Shown piece by piece: positions 15,333 through 23,598 of a stretch of 64,000 nt of DNA (position 1 is the stretch's first letter; each line of letters opens with the position of its first letter). The DNA lies in contig NZ_JAAVSC010000008.1 in NCBI RefSeq assembly GCF_012641095.1, forward strand, positions 1 through 64,000, written 5' to 3'. Below the pieces are notes generated by a model. That model was not told where the DNA came from. It ran no database searches and worked only from the letters and a program-made list of their open reading frames with translations. The stretch is from Lactobacillus sp. HBUAS51381. GTDB lineage: Bacteria > Bacillota > Bacilli > Lactobacillales > Lactobacillaceae. Made by a program: the position numbers and the translations under genes.

Positions 15333-16580
15333 TTACGGCAACGTTACCGTCAACCGATTCGGGAACCGTCCCTGGACGTTCCTAAAGGTCAGGTCGGCCC
15401 CCGCCAGATTGGTTACTAACCGCAGCGGCCGATAGATCTTCGCCGCGCCTTGCCAGGGACGCAGGTCGAAGGCCACGGGGGTCTCGACGTTGTGTCGGAG
15501 GGTAAGTGTCACGTCTTCAAAGGTAATCTGGTTCAGCGCGGCGGGAACGTCGGCGGCGACCAGAATACCGTTGTCAGCTTCACACGTGATATTTTTGAAG
15601 ATGACGTTGCGAATGGTCTGCTGGCTAAGGTCGGTGGTCGCATCTCGTGGAAGAAGCGTGATGTAAATTGGCTCACCGGCGCCCCACCACTCTTGACTGT
15701 ACGGCTTGGTCGCAATCGTAATGTCCTCAAACCGAATGTTGCTGGCGCTCCCGGGATCGCGAAGCTGGAAGGCCAGTCCGCGGTTGGTATCTTTGATGGT
15801 CAGGTGGCGAAACTGACAATTCTCAAAGTTGCCGAAGCTACTGCTACCGAATTTTACGGCGGCGCTCTGCGTCTTTAAGAAACAATTTTCCACCAGTAGG
15901 TCGGTACAATTCCCATATTGGGCGGTTTCTTCCGTACATTTGGGACAGATGGCGTCGTCACCGGTGATGATTTCGCAGTCGTGGATGTAGGTGTTCTGGC
16001 TACGATCAACGTCGATACCATCCGTATTCGGCATGCGTAGTTCATTGTGAATGGCAATGTGGCTAATCTCCGTGTTGTGGCAACCCACCAGATGGATCGT
16101 CCAGAAGGGGGCGTCCGTGATGGTCAGTTGTTGGAGGGTGACGTTGGTACAATTTTCAAAGTAGATGGTCATGGGTCGGGGATATTTGTAGGATTTAAGA
16201 TGGACGGCCGCGGTCTGGTCGGGATAGATAAAGGCGCGATAGTTCCCGTCGATCTGGCCCTCACCGGTGATCCCGATGTTGCGCTGACCCTTGGCGTAAA
16301 TCAGGGCAGAAATCGGCGTTTGATTGCGGTTCAGTTCGAAGGGACCGGGCCGATGGGTGTACCGGGTCTCATGACCGCTGCCCTGCAGAATGGCGTCCGC
16401 TTCGAGACTTAGCGTCACGCCAGTCTTGAGCTGGAGGCCATCAATGATGTACTGCCCGCTGGGAATGGTGACCTCACCGCCAGCTGCGGCGGCACATTGA
16501 TCAATGGCCGCTTGAATAGTGGCGGTGGCGTTCATCTTAATTTCGGCGTATTCGGCAGTGTCCAGGATATTAATTTTCAT
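15333..16580 (-). CDS. Glycoside hydrolase family 28-like protein (polygalacturonase fold)
   Basis: The protein has 415 residues, with AAAAGGAGTG before ATG 16580. A pectate-lyase/GH28 beta-helix pattern runs throughout, and the catalytic aspartates sit in NTDGIDVD and ITGDDAI. The third GH28 motif (normally GHG) and the RIK motif are not seen; KFGSSSFG occupies the region. No signal peptide, so it acts inside the cell, on imported oligosaccharides if it is active. It is paired with an aldo/keto reductase. A cre-like box (16664-16677) upstream suggests carbon catabolite control. Confidence 0.8.
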   Translation of the reverse strand: MKINILDTAEYAEIKMNATATIQAAIDQCAAAAGGEVTIPSGQYIIDGLQLKTGVTLSLEADAILQGSGHETRYTHRPGPFELNRNQTPISALIYAKGQRNIGITGEGQIDGNYRAFIYPDQTAAVHLKSYKYPRPMTIYFENCTNVTLQQLTITDAPFWTIHLVGCHNTEISHIAIHNELRMPNTDGIDVDRSQNTYIHDCEIITGDDAICPKCTEETAQYGNCTDLLVENCFLKTQSAAVKFGSSSFGNFENCQFRHLTIKDTNRGLAFQLRDPGSASNIRFEDITIATKPYSQEWWGAGEPIYITLLPRDATTDLSQQTIRNVIFKNITCEADNGILVAADVPAALNQITFEDVTLTLRHNVETPVAFDLRPWQGAAKIYRPLRLVTNLAGADLTFRNVQGRFPNRLTVTLP

Positions 16581-16900
16581 AAGAGAACCACACTCCTTTT
16601 CTGATAAGCTGTGTTACAAATCGGGATAAAACCGAGGGCGTACAGCCTTAGCTTAACACAATGCGAAAGCGCTGCCAGTAAAAATCAAGCACTCGCGTGT
16701 GAGGCTGATGTACCGGGGATGCCTGGCTAATCCGCGGCTAAAGAATGGATAACAGGTTAATTTGTTTTAAGTGTTGTTAAAGAAGCCGCCACCTGATTAT
16801 AAATTTGTCACTAATTAGCCCAAAATCTGTTATACTACAAGGCGGTTATAAAATACTTCGCCGGTACTTTTGCCGGCCATTATAAGGGGTCAGGAAAACA
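16581..16900. other. Divergent intergenic region between GH28 and a secreted protein gene
   Basis: Besides the cre-like site it contains a TATACT -10 (16831-16836) for the plus-strand secreted protein, and a leader with a small GCCGG/CCGGC hairpin near 16861-16878. Nothing else is recognised. Confidence 0.5.
16664..16677. promoter_or_regulatory. cre-like site upstream of GH28
   Basis: CGAAAGCGCTGCCA matches the CcpA operator TGAAAGCGCTNNCA at all but the first of the conserved positions. It lies 84 bp before the GH28 start on the minus strand. Confidence 0.5.
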
Positions 16901-17722
16901 ATGAAGAAATTTATGGTTGCGATGACTGGTTTAGTCACGTTATTTACGATTGGTGCTACGGTTCCCGCTACGGCGCTTACGCCCGCTACGACGGCACATG
17001 CCGCAACGCATGTGGGGCCTAACTTAAGTGTTAAGGCGGTCTACAGCAGTTCGAAGACGATCACGGGGACGGCCACTAAAGGGTCTAAGATCACGGTTAA
17101 GAAGAGCAAGAACGCTAAGGCTAACCTTGGGAGCGCAACGGCTTCTAAGAAGACTGGCAAATACACGGTTAAGTTAGCGAAGACGTTGAAGAAGAACGCC
17201 AACGTTTACGTTTACGCCACGAACCCAAAGACCAAGACGTCCTTCTACCGGATTATCCGGGTTCAAGCCGCTGCCACTAAGAAGGCAACGACCAAGAAGA
17301 CCACGACTAAGAAGACAACTGCTAAAAAGACAACAACTAAAAAGACGACTGCTACTAAGAAAGCCACAACCAAGAAGGCTGCTAGCTTTACGGTAAAGAC
17401 GCCTACTGGAACTTGGAAGTCCAACACGGCTAACAAGTATTCTCAAAAGATGGTCTTCAGCCAAAAGACTGGTTTTAACCAATACCTCTACAAGAATGGT
17501 AAGAAGGTTAAGACGTTGGTTTCTTACGCCAAGTACAGTGTAGATGCCAAGACCCCTACGTTCTGGAAGATTACTTACACGCCTAAGGGTTCCAAGACGT
17601 CCAAGACGCTCTACTTACGGTTCACTTCTGCTAAGAAGTTCAAGATCGTTAACAGCAAGAACAAGGTCGTTGCCGTTAAGGCCGGCGTTGCCCCAGCTGC
17701 TAAGTGGACGTTCACGAAGTAA
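16901..17722 (+). CDS. Secreted Lys/Thr-repeat cationic protein
   Basis: The protein has 273 residues. A signal peptide covers about 1-35 (KKFMVAMTGLVTLFTIGATV, then TTAHAA before the likely cleavage). A bacterial Ig-like module follows (about 42-120, KTITGTATKGSKITVKKSKN pattern). Then comes a low-complexity stretch (about 127-160) of KKTT/KKAT repeats, encoded around 17275-17385, and a 110-residue C-terminal domain. It is very basic, so it may bind teichoic acid or surface polymers. There is no LPXTG anchor. The function is unknown. Strong bidirectional-like terminator follows. Confidence 0.75.
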   Translation: MKKFMVAMTGLVTLFTIGATVPATALTPATTAHAATHVGPNLSVKAVYSSSKTITGTATKGSKITVKKSKNAKANLGSATASKKTGKYTVKLAKTLKKNANVYVYATNPKTKTSFYRIIRVQAAATKKATTKKTTTKKTTAKKTTTKKTTATKKATTKKAASFTVKTPTGTWKSNTANKYSQKMVFSQKTGFNQYLYKNGKKVKTLVSYAKYSVDAKTPTFWKITYTPKGSKTSKTLYLRFTSAKKFKIVNSKNKVVAVKAGVAPAAKWTFTK

Positions 17723-17756
17723 GCTTGAGTTTTAACTGAATAACAGAGATTAACGG

Positions 17757-17802
17757 GTGAGAGCCAACGTTCTGGGAAGGAACGTTGGCTCTCACTTTTT
17801 TT
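17757..17802. terminator. Terminator of the Lys/Thr-repeat protein gene
   Basis: The perfect 16-bp stem (17757-17772 with 17780-17795) has a 7-nt loop and seven T. Confidence 0.92.
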
Positions 17803-17878
17803 GAAATAAATCGCATTGAACGGCTCGTCACGCTGTACAATGGTTGTGTAACACATATATTCTAGGGGGTAATTAGCA

Positions 17879-18694
17879 TTGTTAAATCTTAGAGGTAAAC
17901 TGGCTACGGGGGCCGTATTAGCCGGTGCGCTCGTGGGGATGGGAATCGCTACGACAACCACGACGGCCCAGGCATCCAGCAAGTATTTGAAACCGCAGTT
18001 TGGCACGTACGTCCGGGCTAAACGTAACGTTTACGTGGGAATCTCGCAGAAGCACGGCCGGACTTATCGCCCGTTGCTCAAGAAGAAGGGGTCCTTACTG
18101 TTTGTGATGAGCTCCACGCAGAACCAGGGCAGTCCAGTCGTTAAGGCTTCATTTACGTCCGGAGCGGTGCACTACAATCGGCTGAAAAACTTGGCATTTA
18201 CCATGACGGATTCAGTGCCCCTCACGAAGGCCAACTTCAAAAAGGTCAGCCTAAAGGCGCCGATTCGCGGCACGGTCCTGCGACAAGGAAATGGGTTTGA
18301 AGTCGACCGCAACGGCAGTTTTGCGTCTCCTATGTTTTATCTGACGCTGGATAACTATATCCAATACTACAGTCGCGCGGCCATGAATAAATACGATAAT
18401 GGGGGAACCATGCAGGTTAAATTTGGCAACGGGATGGAAGTCTACAAGCCAACCGCCTCGGCCAAGATGACCAAGACCACGGTGAAGGGCAACACCACCA
18501 CGGTTCGCTATAACAAATACGTCAAAGGACTACCCGGCAAAAAGATTGGCCAGCACACGTATCAGATTAAGATTAAAAATCTGAAAACGACCGGTCAACG
18601 TTCCTTTGGCGATGACTATTGGGGTGGTAGCTGGGACAATTACACGGTCAACGGCAAGTCGTACTTCTCCGGAATCATCAACGATTACGGCTAA
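17879..18694 (+). CDS. Secreted hypothetical protein
   Basis: The protein has 271 residues from TTG 17879, with AGGGGGT 8 bases upstream. A signal peptide with GAVLAGALVGMGIA core and TTAQASS cleavage region is clear. The mature part is basic and beta-rich (GTYVRAKRNVYVGISQ), ending FSGIINDYG, without membrane anchor. The family was not recognised; its N-terminal part resembles uncharacterised lactobacillus extracellular proteins. It follows another secreted basic protein but has its own terminator. Confidence 0.72.
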   Translation: MLNLRGKLATGAVLAGALVGMGIATTTTTAQASSKYLKPQFGTYVRAKRNVYVGISQKHGRTYRPLLKKKGSLLFVMSSTQNQGSPVVKASFTSGAVHYNRLKNLAFTMTDSVPLTKANFKKVSLKAPIRGTVLRQGNGFEVDRNGSFASPMFYLTLDNYIQYYSRAAMNKYDNGGTMQVKFGNGMEVYKPTASAKMTKTTVKGNTTTVRYNKYVKGLPGKKIGQHTYQIKIKNLKTTGQRSFGDDYWGGSWDNYTVNGKSYFSGIINDYG

Positions 18695-18717
18695 AAAGAA
18701 ACGCGAAATCAACCATT

Positions 18718-18764
18718 AAAAGGGCCACCAAACGCGGTTAACGCAACGTTTGGTGGCCCTTTTT
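18718..18764. terminator. Bidirectional terminator
   Basis: AAAAGGGCCACCAAACG pairs with CGTTTGGTGGCCCTTTT around a 12-nt loop. It serves the secreted protein (+) and the P1B ATPase (-). Confidence 0.9.
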
Positions 18765-18791
18765 GACTTCTATTCAACTGTTTTAAATGCT

Positions 18792-20693
18792 TTAGTTCGT
18801 GGCCAACTGTTGAACGGGTTGCTTCGTTGGCTTGTCAACGTGGGGATGGTAACCAATCAGGCGCATCGCGTTGAAGATAACGACGAGGATGGAGGCTTCG
18901 TGGACGAACATCCCACTGGCCATGTAGATGTAGCCGTAGACCAGGCCAATCAGCAAGAAGAGCACTGTGGCAATGGCGATGGTGATGTTTTCCTTGGTGT
19001 TGGCCGCCGTCTTCTTGGCTAAGCCAACCGCGTGATTCAGCGCGGTGAAACTGGATTGCATCAGGACCACATCCGCCGTTTCAATGGCGACGTCGGTCCC
19101 ACCACCCATGGCGATGCCGACGCTAGCGGTTGCGAGGGACGGGCTATCGTTAATCCCGTCACCGACGAAGGCCACTTTGCGACCCATGTCTTGGAATTTC
19201 TTAACGAAGGTAACCTTGTCGGCTGGGAGTAAGTCGGCGTGAACTTCATCGATACCCAGGGATTCCGCAACAGCCTGGGCGGTGGCTTGGTTGTCACCGG
19301 TTAACATAACTAGGTGCTTGATTCCTTGACGCTTCAGAGCAGCGAGGGCGGCAGGGACTTCGGTCCGAACCGTGTCAGCGATGCCGAGAATGAAGGCCAG
19401 TTTGCCTTGGTAACCAACTAATACGGTGGATTGGCCGTCGTCTTGCATGTCGTGTAAATCAACCAGTTGGGCGTCGGTTAAATCAATGCCGTTGTCCTTC
19501 AATAAGGCGGCGTTCCCAACGTAGAGGGGTGCATCGTGCCATTGACCAATCATGCCGCGACCCTTGATGGTTTCCGTGGTCATGGTTGGGGCATCGCTGT
19601 CCATTTTACCGGCCAGATGCGTGGTGATCGCCGTGGCCAGTGGATGGTCGGAGGTTTGTTCAACCTGAGCGACCGCACCCAGCAGACTGTCGTCGTCCGT
19701 GTATTGTTTCATGCCGGCAACGTCCATTTTACCCGTCGTTAAGGTCCCGGTCTTGTCGAAAACAATCGTATCAACCTTGGAGAGGCTATCGACCACGTCG
19801 CCACCCTTAATCAGGATACCATTCTTCGCACCGTTACCGATCCCAGCCACGTTGGAGACGGGGGCACCGATAACCAAGGCCCCAGGGCAACCCAGAACCA
19901 GAACCGTGATGGCTAACCGTAAATCTTGAGAGAAGACGTAGACCAGAATGGCAATGACCAGAACGGCCGGCGTATAGTATTGGGCAAATTTATCAATAAA
20001 CTTTTCGGCTGGTGACTTGGTGTCTTGGGCTTCTTCGACCAGTTCGATAATCTTGGAGAAGGTCGTTTCGTCCCCAACTTGGGTCGCTTCAATCTGTAAG
20101 GTCCCACTTTCGACCATGGCACCGGAGTAGACGCCATCACCGTTGGCCTTGTTGATGGGCCGAGATTCACCGGTAATGGAGGATTCGTTGACGTAGCCAG
20201 TACCGTTGACGACTTTACCATCGACGGGCACTTGGCCCCCGGCCTTGACTAAGACCACGTTGCCCTCTTCCAAATCATCGACGTCGACTTCTTCGGTGCC
20301 ACCGTCAGCGTTGACCAGCAGTGCCGTAGTAGGCGCCATTTCGGTCAGAGATTGAATCGCGCCCCGCGTCTTGGCCAGCGTCTTTTGTTCCAGGTAAGAT
20401 CCGAAGAGGAATAAGAAAGTCACAATGGCTGATTCTTCGAATTCACCGATGGCAAACGCCCCGATAACGGCGATACCAACTAAGAGTTCAATACTGAAGA
20501 CCTTGGCCTTCAGCGCGCTGATGGCCCGTAAAACGATGGGCGCAGCGGCGATGACGGAGGCGATGATCCAGGCGGTGTCGGTTACGTAAGGCACCTTGGT
20601 GAACCAGGTGTTGAGAAAGCCGAGGATGATGAGTCCGGCCGACCAGAAGGTAATGGGATTAGTGTGAGCATAAATATAACGTTGGAATGCCAT
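18792..20693 (-). CDS. P1B-type heavy-metal ATPase with CPG membrane motif
   Basis: The protein has 633 residues from ATG 20693 (AAAGGATCG upstream). It is a metal-exporting ATPase of the plasma membrane: SITGESRP actuator loop, DKTGT phosphorylation site, MLTGDNQATA and VGDGINDSPSLA hinge. The transmembrane metal motif is LGCPGALVIGAP, i.e. CPG where the zinc/cadmium/copper groups have CPC and the cobalt/iron group SPC. HEASILVVIFNAMRL closes the last helices. There is no N-terminal HMA domain; a free HMA protein with an identical type of promoter lies at 27040. Metal specificity cannot be assigned. Confidence 0.88.
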   Translation of the reverse strand: MAFQRYIYAHTNPITFWSAGLIILGFLNTWFTKVPYVTDTAWIIASVIAAAPIVLRAISALKAKVFSIELLVGIAVIGAFAIGEFEESAIVTFLFLFGSYLEQKTLAKTRGAIQSLTEMAPTTALLVNADGGTEEVDVDDLEEGNVVLVKAGGQVPVDGKVVNGTGYVNESSITGESRPINKANGDGVYSGAMVESGTLQIEATQVGDETTFSKIIELVEEAQDTKSPAEKFIDKFAQYYTPAVLVIAILVYVFSQDLRLAITVLVLGCPGALVIGAPVSNVAGIGNGAKNGILIKGGDVVDSLSKVDTIVFDKTGTLTTGKMDVAGMKQYTDDDSLLGAVAQVEQTSDHPLATAITTHLAGKMDSDAPTMTTETIKGRGMIGQWHDAPLYVGNAALLKDNGIDLTDAQLVDLHDMQDDGQSTVLVGYQGKLAFILGIADTVRTEVPAALAALKRQGIKHLVMLTGDNQATAQAVAESLGIDEVHADLLPADKVTFVKKFQDMGRKVAFVGDGINDSPSLATASVGIAMGGGTDVAIETADVVLMQSSFTALNHAVGLAKKTAANTKENITIAIATVLFLLIGLVYGYIYMASGMFVHEASILVVIFNAMRLIGYHPHVDKPTKQPVQQLATN

Positions 20694-20754
20694 AAGATAA
20701 CGATCCTTTCTTGATTTGCTTGGCTTCAATGTTTCGTTCCTTGTTTATGTATTC

Positions 20755-20799
20755 ATTATGCCTGGAAGTGGGCCCCATTAACTTGATGCGAATCAAGTT
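20755..20799 (-). promoter_or_regulatory. FNR/Crp-type box and -10 of the P1B ATPase gene
   Basis: AACTTGATGCGAATCAAGTT (20780-20799) contains TTGAT-N4-ATCAA. Its centre is 32 bp from the centre of the -10 CATAAT (20755-20760, read on the minus strand), and no -35 is seen. The geometry suits class II activation. The same arrangement occurs at 27381-27425. Confidence 0.6.
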
Positions 20800-20849
20800 G
20801 GCCGATTTATTTGGAAAAATCAGAGATTATTGGTGAATATAACGCACAA

Positions 20850-20898
20850 AAAGCCCGTCCCATCAGTGTTTACACTGACTGAGGCGGGTTACTAAGTT
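20850..20898. terminator. Bidirectional hairpin with T-runs on both sides
   Basis: AGCCCG pairs with CGGGTT around an inner CAGTGT/ACACTG stem. It has TTTTT on the minus side and TTTTTTT on the plus side, and probably ends the GH31 operon transcript. Confidence 0.7.
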
Positions 20899-20935
20899 TT
20901 TTTCTAAATTCTAAAATTTTGATGGTGAGCAGTTT

Positions 20936-21251
20936 TGCCAGAGATTCTGTCATTGTCACAACCGTCTACATCGCCAACTACTGTCAATTACGTTAGTCGA
21001 AAACCAATAAGTTGGTGGCGATATCGTTGGCGTGACAATAGTTGACCGCAATGATTTATCACCTGCCATGTAGCAGTGAGTGAGTCAAATTTGGTCTCAG
21101 CCGTGGGACTTTTCAAGTGGGGTGCTTGAAAAGTGGCGACTTTGAGACGTGACTTTTCGGCTCAAAGCGAGGGCCAAGACCGCTCTTTGGCTTGGCCCGG
21201 TCCTGCCCACAGCGATCCAGACCAAATTTGGCGAACGGCAGGGCGGCCAGC
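20936..21251 (+). repeat. Structured dispersed element, copy 2 (core 21071-21251)
   Basis: The outer stem is CAAATTTGGTCT (21086-21097) with AGACCAAATTTG (21219-21230). The second stem is GTGGG/CCCAC (21103-21107, 21206-21210). Hairpin A is CTTTTCAAG/CTTGAAAAG (21109-21117, 21125-21133). Hairpin B is CTTTGAG/CTCAAAG (21140-21146, 21161-21167). Hairpin C is GGGCCAAG/CTTGGCCC (21171-21178, 21191-21198). Compared with copies 1 and 3 the A and C hairpins change on both arms. The left part (GCCAGAGATTC at 20937, GTGGCGATATCGTTGGCGTGACAA region) is more divergent. The right end is 14 bp from the GH31 stop. Confidence 0.8.
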
Positions 21252-21264
21252 ATCGGAGGTTAAG

Positions 21265-23571
21265 TTACGCCAACTTGTAGCCATCGCTGGCCCGATCGTA
21301 GGTCAATGTGACGCTACTGTCTGGCAGATCGATGGTGATCGTCTGGTAGGCCGGCGCAAAGCCATGGTGCCGCAGGTTAACGGCAACTTGGCCGTCCTTG
21401 ACCGTAATGGCGTAGCGGTTAAATTCGCCGTTCTGGTAGTTGAAGTCCAGGCCATCGTCTTGGTAGTGCTCATAAGTTCCGGTATCCCCGAAGAGCTTAA
21501 ACGTCATCGTCGTATCGGGTTCTTCACTGATGTGGTCGACCGCGGCGCCCCAAGGCAAGAGGGTATCTTGCTTGATAAAGAGGGGCAACTTATCCAGCGG
21601 CGCATCGACGACAATATCTTGTTGGCCATCGTATTCACGGTTGTTCCAGAAGTCGATCCACTTGCCGGCGGGCAGGTAGACGAGCCGCTTGGTTTGCGAC
21701 TTTTGAACGACTGGCGCAACCAGGACAGCGTCACCCACCATGTATTCGTCGTTGAGATCGCGAACCCGAGGGTCGGTGTCGTCGTTTAAGACCAGTGGCC
21801 GCATGATCGGTAGCCCATTTTGACTTTCCTGTGCGAAGAGGTCGTACAGGTAGGGGATGAAGCGGTAACGGAGCTTGAGGTACTTGCGGTAAATCGACAG
21901 GGTTGGTTCACCGAAGGCCCAAGGTTCCTGCCGCCGAGTCCCCATGGCCGCGTGATTTCGGAGCAGTGGACTAAAGATGGCGGCTTCGATCCAGCGCGTC
22001 AGTAACTCTGCGTTGGAGTCGGAGGCAAACCCACCGATGTCCGTCCCCACAAAGCTGAAGCCACTGAGCCCCAGGTTGCATAGTTGGGGGATCATCATTT
22101 GAATGTGAGGCCAGATACTCCGGTTATCACCGGTCCATACGGTCGAATACTTCTGCGTCCCGGCGTAGGCCGCCCGGGTGATGACGTATGGCCGCCGACC
22201 CTGTTGCTGTTTCAGCCCCTCGTAGGTCGCTTTGGCCATGTTATGACCGTAAACGTTATGCATTTTGGCGTGAGTCGAGGGGGTCTCTTGATCGCTGAAG
22301 ATTGTGTCATCGGGAATGTCACCCTCAAATGTGGCGGGTTCGTTCATGTCGATCCAGACACCGCCCACGCCATGGTCCGTTAGAAATTGGTTATTCGTGG
22401 CCCACCACTTGCGGACCTCCGGACGACCGAAGTCAGGAAAGGCGGAGTCGCCGGGCCAAACCTTGTTGATGTAGATCTTGTTGTCGGGCGTCTTCACGAA
22501 GTAGTCGTGCTTCACCCCTTCCGCATAAGTCTGGTAGTTCGGGTCCTGTTTAACGCCGGGATCGATGATCGGAATGACCTTGATGCCGCGTTGCTTTAAT
22601 TTGGCGACGAAGGCCTTGGGATTGCCGTCGAACTTGGCCTTGTCCCAGGTAAAGACTCGATATCCATCCATGTAGTCCACGTCGAAGTGAATCGCATCGC
22701 AGGGTAGGTCGTATTTCTTCAAATTGTCCGCGATCGACTGAACCTCGGCCTGACTCGCACTGTAGCCCCAGCGGGATTGTTGATAGCCCAACGTCCATTT
22801 CTGCGGCAACGGTACGCGCCCGGTCAGGTAGGTGTAGTTGGTGACGATATCCTTTAAATGCTGGCCCCCAATGACGTAGTAATCCAGGTTCCCCTGAACG
22901 GCGGAGTAGAAATAGTAGTGGGAATCTTCTTTCCCCATATCGAAATGACTCTTGTAGGTGTTGTCGAAGAAGAGGCCGTAGGGGTGGCCATTCTTCAGTC
23001 CTAACATGACGGGAATCGACTTGTAGAGGTTCGGGAAGTTTTCCAGTTGGGGCGCCGGATTATCCACGTTCCAGTTGTCGTACTCAAAGCCCCGTTTGTC
23101 GAGGTAACCGGTCTTGTCACCCAAACCGTAGAGGTGTTCATCGGGGGCTAAGGACTTGATAACCTCGTAGTAGCCCGTGTCGGATTTCACCGTGGACTTG
23201 GTGACGCTGTGGCCCTCGGCTTCGACGAGTCGTTCGTGAACCTTGTCGATACCCTTATCCAAGAGGTGCCGTTCACCGCGGTAGTCCGTAATCAAGGCGT
23301 TGCCGGCAGCATCATAGACATCTACGTGACGCTCGGCATCCAATTTCAGCGTCAGCGCACTGGTCTTTAAGGTGTAGTGGTCGCCGGCGTCGGTCAGCGT
23401 GTAGTCGGTCGGCTGTTGCTTGTTGCCCTCGATGGCGTAGGATTGGCCGTTGTCGCCGCGATTTTCAAAGACCCGCACGATAGCGGGGGTGATCACGGTC
23501 AGCTCTAGGGGATGCTGCGGGTAATCAAAGGTAATTTTCTGTTTAGTTTGCGTATAAGTTGGTAATGTCAT
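21265..23571 (-). CDS. GH31 alpha-glucosidase
   Basis: The protein has 768 residues and no signal peptide, so it acts in the cytoplasm. The catalytic nucleophile lies in WIDMNEP and the acid/base region in WTGDNRS; VGTDIGGF and LRNHAAMG complete the GH31 core. An N-terminal galactose-mutarotase-like beta domain precedes the barrel and the beta-rich C-terminal domains are complete. It probably releases glucose from maltose- or isomaltose-type oligosaccharides imported by the MFS carrier encoded 27 bp upstream. Alpha-xylosidase activity cannot be excluded. Confidence 0.92.
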   Translation of the reverse strand: MTLPTYTQTKQKITFDYPQHPLELTVITPAIVRVFENRGDNGQSYAIEGNKQQPTDYTLTDAGDHYTLKTSALTLKLDAERHVDVYDAAGNALITDYRGERHLLDKGIDKVHERLVEAEGHSVTKSTVKSDTGYYEVIKSLAPDEHLYGLGDKTGYLDKRGFEYDNWNVDNPAPQLENFPNLYKSIPVMLGLKNGHPYGLFFDNTYKSHFDMGKEDSHYYFYSAVQGNLDYYVIGGQHLKDIVTNYTYLTGRVPLPQKWTLGYQQSRWGYSASQAEVQSIADNLKKYDLPCDAIHFDVDYMDGYRVFTWDKAKFDGNPKAFVAKLKQRGIKVIPIIDPGVKQDPNYQTYAEGVKHDYFVKTPDNKIYINKVWPGDSAFPDFGRPEVRKWWATNNQFLTDHGVGGVWIDMNEPATFEGDIPDDTIFSDQETPSTHAKMHNVYGHNMAKATYEGLKQQQGRRPYVITRAAYAGTQKYSTVWTGDNRSIWPHIQMMIPQLCNLGLSGFSFVGTDIGGFASDSNAELLTRWIEAAIFSPLLRNHAAMGTRRQEPWAFGEPTLSIYRKYLKLRYRFIPYLYDLFAQESQNGLPIMRPLVLNDDTDPRVRDLNDEYMVGDAVLVAPVVQKSQTKRLVYLPAGKWIDFWNNREYDGQQDIVVDAPLDKLPLFIKQDTLLPWGAAVDHISEEPDTTMTFKLFGDTGTYEHYQDDGLDFNYQNGEFNRYAITVKDGQVAVNLRHHGFAPAYQTITIDLPDSSVTLTYDRASDGYKLA

Positions 23572-23598
23572 AGAAATTCTCTCCTCAGTAAGCTAATC

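Noticed and set aside
17275-17385. CRISPR array or tandem DNA repeat
   Set aside because: The periodicity is codon-level (Lys-Lys-Thr-Thr) inside an intact secreted protein, with no spacers.
21133-21789. Long plus-strand frame of 218 codons opposite the GH31 gene
   Set aside because: It is the antisense shadow of GH31 continued into the dispersed element; GH31 has full catalytic motifs.
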